The notes under the pieces: model-generated
What the model was told of the DNA's origin: nothing
Databases searched by the model: none
What the model saw: the letters and a program-made list of their open reading frames with translations, nothing else
Assembly: GCA_041652575.1 (NCBI GenBank)
Contig: JBAZHC010000001.1
Span: 276,393-340,392 of the forward strand
Length of the DNA: 64,000 nucleotides
Direction: 5' to 3'
Source of the DNA: Phycisphaerae bacterium
GTDB lineage: Bacteria; Planctomycetota; Phycisphaerae; Sedimentisphaerales; UBA12454
Shown: piece after piece, positions 23,148 through 30,412 of the stretch
Layout of the letters: each line of letters begins with the position of its first letter
Numbering within the stretch: the stretch's first letter is position 1
Program-made: the position numbers and the translations under genes

Positions 23148-24033
23148 ATTTAATAGTTTTGCCATAGAGCAGTTCGATAAACGCCTTTAAGTTATCGTTC
23201 ATTGCCCGGTTCTTTCTTATTATTATGCCGGTCGGCCTTTTAAATTTTTCATTTGAAAATGGAATTGCCTTTAAAGTCCCATTTGTCAGCTCATTTTTTA
23301 TTGTCGTCTCCGGCATTATGCTCACGCCGGCGTTTATTTCCACTACCCGTTTTATTGTTTCGACGTTGTCGAACTCCATCACGGGTTTTACGGCTACATT
23401 ATAACGCAGCAGGAGCTGGTCTATCCAGTTTCTTGTCGGCAGATTCCTTGCAAACGCGATAAACGGCTGGTATTGCATCATATAGATATCGATATTTGTT
23501 TTTTTCGCGAAAGTATGCTGCGGACTGCAAACCAGTACGAGCGGCTCGGAAACAAAATCAAAAAGCTGAATATCGGGATTGTTTCTCGGCACCGCAACGA
23601 GCCCGACGTCGATTTTGCCGAGCAGCAGCCGGTTATAAATTTCAGCGGCACTGAGGTATTCGATGTCGAGATGAACCTGCGGATATAATGTCATAAACTT
23701 TTTTATATAACTCTGAAGGCTGTGCATTCCTATACTGTAAATGGCGGCCACGCTTATTTTGCTCTTGGTCGAATTTTTCAGGTAGTTAAGGCTGCTCTGG
23801 AAATTTTCATATCTGCTTAATATGTCTTTGCACGTGTTATAAAACAGTTCTCCCGTCGCGGTCAGGCCGAATGATTTTTTATTACGGTCGATTAAAGGCG
23901 TGGTAAATGATTTTTCAAGCTGGGCAAGCTGCTGCGAGACGGCAGACTGACTTATCATATTTTTCTCGGCAGTGCGGGAAAAACTTTTCAGTTCCGCTAA
24001 ATCGCAAAAAATCTGTAACGACTCAATCTGCAT
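23146..24033 (-). CDS. LysR-type transcriptional regulator
   Basis: The ATG at 24033 gives 295 residues and places the winged helix-turn-helix at the N-terminus (MQIESLQIFCDLAELKSFSR, then SQSAVSQQLAQLEK). The rest is the periplasmic-binding-like effector domain (SKISVAAIYSIGMHSLQSYI). LysR regulators usually control an adjacent divergent gene, but here the upstream neighbour on the same strand is the KaiC/PEP-synthase-like gene, so the target is unknown. Dispersed repeats lie on both sides. Confidence 0.9.
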   Translation of the reverse strand: MQIESLQIFCDLAELKSFSRTAEKNMISQSAVSQQLAQLEKSFTTPLIDRNKKSFGLTATGELFYNTCKDILSRYENFQSSLNYLKNSTKSKISVAAIYSIGMHSLQSYIKKFMTLYPQVHLDIEYLSAAEIYNRLLLGKIDVGLVAVPRNNPDIQLFDFVSEPLVLVCSPQHTFAKKTNIDIYMMQYQPFIAFARNLPTRNWIDQLLLRYNVAVKPVMEFDNVETIKRVVEINAGVSIMPETTIKNELTNGTLKAIPFSNEKFKRPTGIIIRKNRAMNDNLKAFIELLYGKTIK

Positions 24034-24043
24034 ATTTCTTTGA

Positions 24044-24112
24044 GCCACCAAGGCACTAAGACACTAAATTATTTATATATATTTTTTCTTCGTGTCTTCG
24101 TGTCTTAGTGGC
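24044..24112. repeat. Two-armed CACTAAGACAC/GTGTCTTAGTGGC repeat
   Basis: The arm GCCACCAAGGCACTAAGACA at 24044-24063 is an imperfect inverted copy of 24092-24112 (starting GTGTCTTCG, ending TTAGTGGC). The loop is AT-rich. It fills the spacer between two minus-strand genes and reaches the stop codon of the PEP-synthase-like gene. Confidence 0.7.
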
Positions 24113-26727
24113 TACCCTTTGCAATAACAAACGAATTTCTGTTCTATAGCATTGGCGTAAAGATTTAATGTTCTGCCCGGACAGGTGATTTGCGGGTCTA
24201 TTACCTTTAAAACATTTACCCAGTTCTGCGCATCCGGAAGTATTTCAGCCAGCATATTAGGTGCGTTTTCAAAGAAATTCGTCCTGAGGATATTGCCCTG
24301 TCGATAAGGCAGCAGGCCCAGATAAAGCGTATCGCTCTCGATAAGGTCGTTGAAAAAATGTGTGCCAAGCGAAACATCGGTTGACATTTCCTTGTTCAGA
24401 ATTGCTATTTCCACGAGTACTCTGATGGTGTTTATTTCCGGATAAGACACCGGCACTCCGAGCGAAGGCGTGCTTGTGCCCCATCTGCCGGGTCCGAGCA
24501 GCATTATTGTTTTGTCTTTTTCAGAATCGATATGGCTCAGTTTGCCGATGAGTCTGGCCAGTTCGTAGCGGTCCGAAATTTTCAGTTTGGTATATTGTTC
24601 CGGCGAGATATAGATTATACGGTCTATCGTAATCTGTCTGCCCTGACCTATGACAGGCCCTGCCGCGTCGATAATTAAATCCTTCGAATCTTTCTCCATG
24701 TGCGGGTCTATTATTGTTCCGCCTTCTTTTTGTTCCAGCGGTCTGCACTGCAGAAGGTTTATTTTATACTCCGTTTCGCTCTGGAAGTTTACCGTAAATT
24801 CCACATCCACCGGCGAGGCGTATGTATTCTCGATGATATTCAGCATTTCTCTCATATTTTTCGCGAAATCTGTTTTTGTCAGGAGTTTTTCGAATGTTAT
24901 CGACCTGCTGAATATTTCCTTTCGCCCCAGCTGCGCGGCACGTTTTTCCATTTCTATGTCGCGCGACGCGAAGAGTTCCAGCCGCAAATTATCGTCTTCT
25001 GTCGAGGCGGAAACTATTTCAGCGAACGGCCTTGAAACAAATTCTCTCGCCTCGAGGTCTATGCAGTCGACTTTCTGCTGGGAATATTTTCTCGCGGTTT
25101 CGCTTGTTTCAGGTCTTTTTGCCGGTGCGTTCAGCGCGACGATTCTCGCGTAATCGTCGTCATTCCTGTCGACGGCTCTTGTGCCGAGTCCGAAGACCAG
25201 GCGAATCATTCCCGCTCGGGGGTCTATGTCTTCGTTCCAGACATAGGGATTGAACGAAAGGGCGACGCCTGCCGCCTGCGGGAAAAAGTATCTGCCGTGC
25301 GGTGCGCCGGAAACTCTTTGAATCAAAAGGCCCATCGGCTCGTCTTTTTCCAAAAGTCCCCATTTCGCCCTGTACATCAAAGCGTCTTCGCTCATACTGC
25401 TTGCGTATATTTTTCTTACCGCGTCGGTAAATTCCGCCAGCCTCTGCTGTCTTGTTCCCTGGTTTGTACAGAAGAAACTTTCGTACTTGCCGGCAAAAGC
25501 GTTGCCGTAGTTATCTTCGAGAATCGAGCTTGAGCGGACGATAATCGGACTTTGTCCGAAGTAATCGAGCACATCGGCGAATTGTTTTATGATATATTCC
25601 GGGAAATCTCCCTGAAGTATTCGCTGCCTGCCTTCCGCTGCGCCGTCGAGAAAATTCCTGCTGGCTCGCTGCTTCTGTCTTATCCACCAGATTTTATTTC
25701 TTACGAGATACGTGTAAAATACGTCCGAGCCGATGAAAAACGAATCGTGCGGCTCGAGGAGCTGTTTGAATTTATCGTCCATTTTTTCGAGTATCGCCCG
25801 TGCCAGCAGCATACCGACGCTTTTTCCGCCTATCAGGCCCGTGCCTATCATTCTTTTTCTTATTCGTATGATGTCGGCCAGGTTCAGGTATTTGCGAACC
25901 ATTTTAAGGATTCTTTCGTCGCGTGACACGGCCATTCTGACAATCTGCTCGAAACGCTTGTTGATATCATCGTCGGTGCACCGCTTGTTTTCGTAGTCTT
26001 TTAAAAGCAGCTCCGCATCGTGAAACGTCTTTGCCCAGAATCCGAGTCTCTCGTTTGCGATATCAAGTTCGACACCGCTTACGTTTGCCAGGATTTCGGT
26101 TATACGGCCGCTATCTCGCACCGGCAGAAAATCATCGCCTTTCCATAGGTGTATCATATTCATTGTGGTCGAATATCTGCCGTCAACCTTTAACGGGTGA
26201 ACGTACATATCGCCTTTGTATTTGTAAACGTTGGAAATAACCTGTGCCGTATCGAGTATGGGCCTTGTGGCGTGATACGAATGATAATTACGCAGAAGGG
26301 CGAATGTGGTTACAGTCTGGGCATAGTACAAATACGGACAGACCTGCATAAAGAAATTGCCGAGCATCCGGTCATTGCACCAGGCCGGCGCAAGTTCGCT
26401 GAGGCAGTCGAACAGATAATAATGTCCCTTGCCGAACTGATTTATTACGTTGTGTACTTTCGTGGTGAATGTTTCGAATCCCTGTTCGGGGTCAAGCTCG
26501 ATTACGTTTGCGCCATCCTGAGCGGTAACGAACGGTTTGTGTTTGGCGAATCGGAAATATACAAGTTCCCATCCGCTGCCGAGAGCGTTTTTGCAATATG
26601 CTTCGACAAAAGGCATAAAATCATCGAGGCTGTCCACCAGCCAGACGATATTGTCGCCCGGCAAAACCTGTTTGATTATCTTATCGAACCCCGGCAAACC
26701 TGTGCTCAATCTTTCATTTGGCTTCAT
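24112..26727 (-). CDS. KaiC-like domain fused to PEP synthase/PPDK-type ATP-binding domain
   Basis: This 871-residue protein opens with a region resembling KaiC/RecA-type folds (STGLPGFDKIIKQVLPGD). No Walker A GxxGxGK is present, so that domain is probably not an ATPase. Residues about 280-690 show the PEP-utilising enzyme N-terminal ATP-binding domain: GLIGGKSVGMLLARAIL, PIIVRSSSILEDNYGNAFAGKY and NLLQCRPLEQ. The phosphohistidine swivelling domain and PEP barrel of true PEP synthases are missing. A different C-terminal domain instead shows LLGPGRWGTSTPSLGVPV and GTHFFNDL. It may be a phosphotransfer or sensory protein. It is divergent from gdhA. Confidence 0.8.
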   Translation of the reverse strand: MKPNERLSTGLPGFDKIIKQVLPGDNIVWLVDSLDDFMPFVEAYCKNALGSGWELVYFRFAKHKPFVTAQDGANVIELDPEQGFETFTTKVHNVINQFGKGHYYLFDCLSELAPAWCNDRMLGNFFMQVCPYLYYAQTVTTFALLRNYHSYHATRPILDTAQVISNVYKYKGDMYVHPLKVDGRYSTTMNMIHLWKGDDFLPVRDSGRITEILANVSGVELDIANERLGFWAKTFHDAELLLKDYENKRCTDDDINKRFEQIVRMAVSRDERILKMVRKYLNLADIIRIRKRMIGTGLIGGKSVGMLLARAILEKMDDKFKQLLEPHDSFFIGSDVFYTYLVRNKIWWIRQKQRASRNFLDGAAEGRQRILQGDFPEYIIKQFADVLDYFGQSPIIVRSSSILEDNYGNAFAGKYESFFCTNQGTRQQRLAEFTDAVRKIYASSMSEDALMYRAKWGLLEKDEPMGLLIQRVSGAPHGRYFFPQAAGVALSFNPYVWNEDIDPRAGMIRLVFGLGTRAVDRNDDDYARIVALNAPAKRPETSETARKYSQQKVDCIDLEAREFVSRPFAEIVSASTEDDNLRLELFASRDIEMEKRAAQLGRKEIFSRSITFEKLLTKTDFAKNMREMLNIIENTYASPVDVEFTVNFQSETEYKINLLQCRPLEQKEGGTIIDPHMEKDSKDLIIDAAGPVIGQGRQITIDRIIYISPEQYTKLKISDRYELARLIGKLSHIDSEKDKTIMLLGPGRWGTSTPSLGVPVSYPEINTIRVLVEIAILNKEMSTDVSLGTHFFNDLIESDTLYLGLLPYRQGNILRTNFFENAPNMLAEILPDAQNWVNVLKVIDPQITCPGRTLNLYANAIEQKFVCYCKG

Positions 26728-26772
26728 TTTTCCCTCTAAATATGGGTCATTAACTTGGTTTTTTGTGCCTAT

Positions 26773-26789
26773 TATAAGTTTTACTTATA
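26773..26789. promoter_or_regulatory. Operator-like palindrome TATAAGT-TTT-ACTTATA
   Basis: A perfect 7-bp inverted repeat with a 3-bp centre lies in the divergent spacer. It overlaps a perfect minus-strand TATAAT (26776-26771), so it probably regulates the KaiC/PEP-synthase-like gene. Confidence 0.5.
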
Positions 26790-26871
26790 CAAGATATTAC
26801 CATTTAAAATTGGATTTATGCGTTTTTTTGGCTTATTATCAGTAAAAACCAGCTTGTTTTATTAATTCCCA

Positions 26872-26901
26872 TTGATAAACATTATTAACAAATTTTATAG
26901 T
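26872..26901 (+). promoter_or_regulatory. Candidate promoter for gdhA
   Basis: TTGATA (26872-26877), 18 bp, then TATAGT (26896-26901). It lies about 45 bp before the gdhA ATG. Confidence 0.45.
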
Positions 26902-26945
26902 AATAGCAACAAAAAAAACCCTTAATTTTTTATGGAGGTGCACAA

Positions 26946-28289
26946 ATGTCTTCGAAAAAAGTAGTTGAAAGTGTTTATGAGCTCGTGCTCAAGCGTAATC
27001 CGGGTGAAAACGAGTTTCACCAGGCAGTTAAAGAAGTTCTCGATAGTCTGGTTGTGGTTCTCGATGAGAATCCCCAGTATATCGAAGCACGTATCCTTGA
27101 AAGACTTACTGAGCCTGAAAGAGTTGTAATGTTTAGAGTTCCCTGGATTGACGACAATGGCAAGGTTCAGGTCAACAGAGGTTTCCGCGTTCAGTTCAGC
27201 AGCGCTATCGGCCCATACAAGGGCGGCATTCGTTTCCATCCGAGCGTATATCTGGGCATTATCAAGTTCCTCGGTTTTGAGCAGATATTGAAAAATTCTC
27301 TCACCGGCCTGATGATGGGCGGAGGCAAGGGCGGCAGCGATTTCGACCCCAAAGGCAAGAGTGACAATGAAGTTATGCGTTTCTGCCAAAGCTTTATGAC
27401 CGAGCTTTGCAAACATATCGGTGCCGATACAGACGTACCGGCAGGCGATATCGGCGTTGGCGGCCGTGAAGTTGGCTTTATGTTCGGCCAGTACAAGAGA
27501 ATCCGCAATGAATTCGTCGGCGTTCTCACCGGCAAGGGACTCAATTGGGGCGGCAGTCTGGTTCGCACTGAAGCGACAGGCTACGGCCTTGTTTATATCG
27601 TAGATGAACTGTTAAAAGAGCAGGGCGGCAATTTCGAGGGCAAGACCGTTACAGTCAGCGGTTCAGGCAACGTAGCTATCTACGCTACCGAAAAAGTCCA
27701 GCAGCTCGGCGGTAAAGTCGTCGCGATGAGCGATTCCAACGGTTATATCTACGACCCGCAGGGCATTAAGCTCGATACTGTAAAACAGATTAAAGAAGTC
27801 GAAAGAAAGAGAATCAAGGAATATTGTGCAATTCACAAGAGCGCAAAATATACCGAAGGCTGCAACGGCATTTGGACTGTAAAATGCGATATAGCTCTGC
27901 CATGTGCAACTCAGAACGAACTTGACGTGACAGGAGCAAAGGCACTGATAAAGAACGGCTGCAAAGTCGTAGCAGAAGGCGCAAATATGCCGACTACTCC
28001 GGATGCGGCTGATTTGCTGATTGAAAACAAAGTCGCCTTCCTGCCCGGCAAAGCCGCAAACGCAGGCGGTGTCGCTGTATCAGGTCTTGAAATGGCTCAG
28101 AACAGCCAGCGTTATGCATGGACATTCGAGCGTGCAGATGCTGAATTGAAGAACATCATGGTCAACATCTACAGGAATATCAGTGCTGCCGCTGAAAAGT
28201 ACGGCGCAAAGGGCAATTACATCGTTGGCGCAAACATCGCCGGCTTCGTTAAAGTCGCCGATTCAATGCTCGCACAGGGCGTTGTATAA
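26946..28289 (+). CDS. gdhA: NADP-type glutamate dehydrogenase
   Basis: This hexameric small-subunit GDH (447 residues) makes glutamate from 2-oxoglutarate and ammonium. Motifs: substrate site GPYKGGIRFHPSV, catalytic loop GGGKGGSDFDPKGKSDNEV with the active lysine, PAGDIGVGGREVGFMFGQYKR, and dinucleotide fold VSGSGNVAIYATEK. Also present is VAEGANMPTTPDA. Strong GGAGG precedes the ATG. An intrinsic terminator follows. It is divergent from the KaiC/PEP-synthase-like gene across a spacer with an operator-like palindrome. Confidence 0.96.
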   Translation: MSSKKVVESVYELVLKRNPGENEFHQAVKEVLDSLVVVLDENPQYIEARILERLTEPERVVMFRVPWIDDNGKVQVNRGFRVQFSSAIGPYKGGIRFHPSVYLGIIKFLGFEQILKNSLTGLMMGGGKGGSDFDPKGKSDNEVMRFCQSFMTELCKHIGADTDVPAGDIGVGGREVGFMFGQYKRIRNEFVGVLTGKGLNWGGSLVRTEATGYGLVYIVDELLKEQGGNFEGKTVTVSGSGNVAIYATEKVQQLGGKVVAMSDSNGYIYDPQGIKLDTVKQIKEVERKRIKEYCAIHKSAKYTEGCNGIWTVKCDIALPCATQNELDVTGAKALIKNGCKVVAEGANMPTTPDAADLLIENKVAFLPGKAANAGGVAVSGLEMAQNSQRYAWTFERADAELKNIMVNIYRNISAAAEKYGAKGNYIVGANIAGFVKVADSMLAQGVV

Positions 28290-28328
28290 CAAAAATTAAA
28301 AATAAAATATAAAAAATTAAATATTTAG

Positions 28329-28354
28329 CCCCCGGTTTTACCGGGGGTTTTTTT
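28329..28354 (+). terminator. Intrinsic terminator after gdhA
   Basis: CCCCCGG/CCGGGGG forms a 7-bp stem around TTTTA and is followed by seven Ts. The preceding TTTAG and the GC-rich stem resemble the CCCCCGC palindrome element, from which it may derive. Confidence 0.85.
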
Positions 28355-28391
28355 ATTGTCGTATTGTGCGTTGTTTATTACAATTCTACGT

Positions 28392-29135
28392 ATGAAGGAA
28401 GATAAGAATCTAAGGAAGGTTTTTGACCAGCATGTCAAACTGGAGGAGTATTTTACAGGCTTTTCTGTGAAATCAGATAAGCCTGTTGCATCTGCTCAAC
28501 CGCAAAATAACGACAATATCAATGAGCTTAAAGAAATTGCCAAAGAAGTCGCAGCCTGTCGCAAATGCGTACTCGGCACAACCCGCAAAAATTCAGTGCC
28601 CGGCGAAGGAAATCCCAATGCCCAATTAGTTTTTGTCGGCGAAGGCCCCGGCGCCGATGAAGACGCCCAGGGCCGTCCGTTTGTCGGCAGGTCTGGCCAG
28701 CTTCTGGATAAAATCATTATCGGGATGGGCTTAAAGAGAAGCGATGTTTATATTTGCAATATCGTAAAATGCAGACCGCCGGAGAACCGCGAACCCCGGC
28801 CGGAGGAAATCATAAGCTGCCTGCCGTTTCTGAAAAAACAGCTCGGGTTAATCAGACCCCAAGTTATCGTTGCGCTCGGAGCGCCATCTACGAAGACGCT
28901 TTTGAATACGAACAAGCCGATAGGCCAGATGCGCGGCAAATTCCATGATTATTATTTCGACGATTTTTCTGAGCCGATAAAACTTATGCCGACGTTCCAC
29001 CCGGCATATCTACTTAGAAATTATTCCGACGATAACCGCAGAAAAGTCTGGGAAGATATGAAAACCGTCCTTGCCGAACTTGGAATGCCTGTCGGGGCGA
29101 AGCGCAGCGAAGACCGACCGGTACCGAAAAAATAG
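28392..29135 (+). CDS. Type 4 (family 4) uracil-DNA glycosylase
   Basis: From the ATG at 28392 (28356 would start within the terminator) the protein has 247 residues. Motif 1 is GEGPGADEDAQGRPFVGRSG, and motif 2 is PTFHPAYLLRN. The iron-sulphur cysteines appear as CRKC near the start and as CNIVKC and SC around RPPENREPRPEEIISC. Family 4 enzymes remove uracil from DNA. It begins close after gdhA's terminator. The short C-terminal tail (PVGAKRSEDRPVPKK) is basic. Confidence 0.9.
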   Translation: MKEDKNLRKVFDQHVKLEEYFTGFSVKSDKPVASAQPQNNDNINELKEIAKEVAACRKCVLGTTRKNSVPGEGNPNAQLVFVGEGPGADEDAQGRPFVGRSGQLLDKIIIGMGLKRSDVYICNIVKCRPPENREPRPEEIISCLPFLKKQLGLIRPQVIVALGAPSTKTLLNTNKPIGQMRGKFHDYYFDDFSEPIKLMPTFHPAYLLRNYSDDNRRKVWEDMKTVLAELGMPVGAKRSEDRPVPKK

Positions 29136-29165
29136 AGGTTGAACCAAGAATTTACACTAAATTAT

Positions 29166-29191
29166 TAATCGCTGATTACACAGATTTAATG
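29166..29191. repeat. Left copy of inverted ATCNCTGATTACNCNGATTT repeat
   Basis: ATCGCTGATTACACAGATTT upstream of the AT-rich gene 29215-30261 is an imperfect inverted copy of 30269-30298. Confidence 0.6.
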
Positions 29192-29214
29192 GATTTATCA
29201 AAATAAAAAATAAA

Positions 29215-30261
29215 ATGACACGTATTAATAATAATACATTTGAAAATCAATATCCAAATGCTGTTCTTAACATAGCAAATGAAGTTGACCGGCTGATAAC
29301 GGACAAGAAAGTAAGAAAACGATTTACAAGCTATGTCAATAAGCTGTGTGAAATGGTTGAAGATTATGGCCAAACCCTTCAACCTTATGCCGAAAAGCTC
29401 GAAAAAGCAAAAGAAGAGTTAGAGAAAACTAAACTTGCACCAGGCACAACAATTGCATTGGTAGATGTCTGTCCTCCGCCAAAAGATTGGATAAAAATAA
29501 ATTGGGAGGATAATCGTTTCATTAATATTGATATGGGGGCTATCTATCGCCCAGTTGAGCCGGTAAATCCTTTGCTTTGGTTTGGAATTTCCGGTAATGC
29601 CGGCATACAACGCAAACCAACACAAGATGAATCGTTAATGTGTGAATATGTGCGGTTGGCGGTTATTCATGATTTCGAACTACGACAACCTACGGATAAA
29701 CCGATTTTCACTGATGGATATACAGGCAAATGGTTTAGACGTGATGAGTTTCGCAATAAAGTTGGGGTATTTTACCATTATCCTAATGGAGATTCTCTTG
29801 CAACTGCCGAGGAGAAGTTATCACAACTTAATCGTGCTCTAGAGCGTATAAAAACGGACAAGAAGAAACCTTGGTACAAAAAAACATGGACTTGGATTGT
29901 TGGAATAGTGATATTTTTGGCAGCTTTAACAACGCTTGTTCTTAATATTGACAGAATTAAAGAAAGATTTTTCTCACAGAAAACACAAACACAAGACGAA
30001 AAAACTGCAAAAATTTTTGCTTATGTGTCTCCACAAGGGGAAATTTTGAAAAGCAATAATTTCCCGTGGAAGATTAAAAAAACAAAAAATAAAGATGGCA
30101 ATGCTGTTTATATTATTGATGGTAGACAAGGTGATGCTACTGCAGTGTCGGTGTATCCTTATAAAGATTATACCATAAATAATACATATTCAGGATTGGC
30201 AATTGAATTTACTTTTCCAGAAGAAAAGATATCTAATTTTAGAATAGAATTAAAATATTAA
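29215..30261 (+). CDS. Hypothetical single-pass membrane protein
   Basis: This 348-residue AT-rich gene lacks a clear ribosome site. The N-terminal 210 residues are cytosolic and helical (YAEKLEKAKEELEKTKLAPG). One membrane helix follows (WIVGIVIFLAALTTLVLNI, about 225-243), then a C-terminal domain of beta character. The family is not recognised. It is flanked by inverted copies of a dispersed repeat (29166-29191 and 30269-30298) and sits between two DNA-repair loci, suggesting later insertion. Confidence 0.55.
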   Translation: MTRINNNTFENQYPNAVLNIANEVDRLITDKKVRKRFTSYVNKLCEMVEDYGQTLQPYAEKLEKAKEELEKTKLAPGTTIALVDVCPPPKDWIKINWEDNRFINIDMGAIYRPVEPVNPLLWFGISGNAGIQRKPTQDESLMCEYVRLAVIHDFELRQPTDKPIFTDGYTGKWFRRDEFRNKVGVFYHYPNGDSLATAEEKLSQLNRALERIKTDKKKPWYKKTWTWIVGIVIFLAALTTLVLNIDRIKERFFSQKTQTQDEKTAKIFAYVSPQGEILKSNNFPWKIKKTKNKDGNAVYIIDGRQGDATAVSVYPYKDYTINNTYSGLAIEFTFPEEKISNFRIELKY

Positions 30262-30268
30262 AAATAAG

Positions 30269-30298
30269 ATTTTGGAAATCCGCGTAATCAGTGATTTT
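30269..30298. repeat. Right copy of inverted ATCNCTGATTACNCNGATTT repeat
   Basis: AAATCCGCGTAATCAGTGAT is the inverted partner of the copy at 29166-29191, sharing about 17 of 20 positions. A related string lies at 1304-1329. Confidence 0.6.
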
Positions 30299-30311
30299 AA
30301 AAATATTATTA

Positions 30312-30396
30312 CACCACGAAGAATCGAAGAAGCACGAAGAAAAATATAATTAAATAAAAATAAAAAAACTTCGTGTCCTTCGTGAACTTCGTGGTG
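30312..30396. repeat. Two-armed CACCACGAAG/CTTCGTGGTG repeat before addB
   Basis: The arm at 30312-30339 (starts CACCACGAAG, ends GCACGAAG) is an imperfect inverted copy of 30369-30396 (starts CTTCGTGTCC, ends CTTCGTGGTG). The loop is AT-rich. It lies 17 bp before the addB ATG and is built from repeated TTCGTG words. Confidence 0.7.
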
Positions 30397-30412
30397 AAAA
30401 GGTTTTTTCGTT

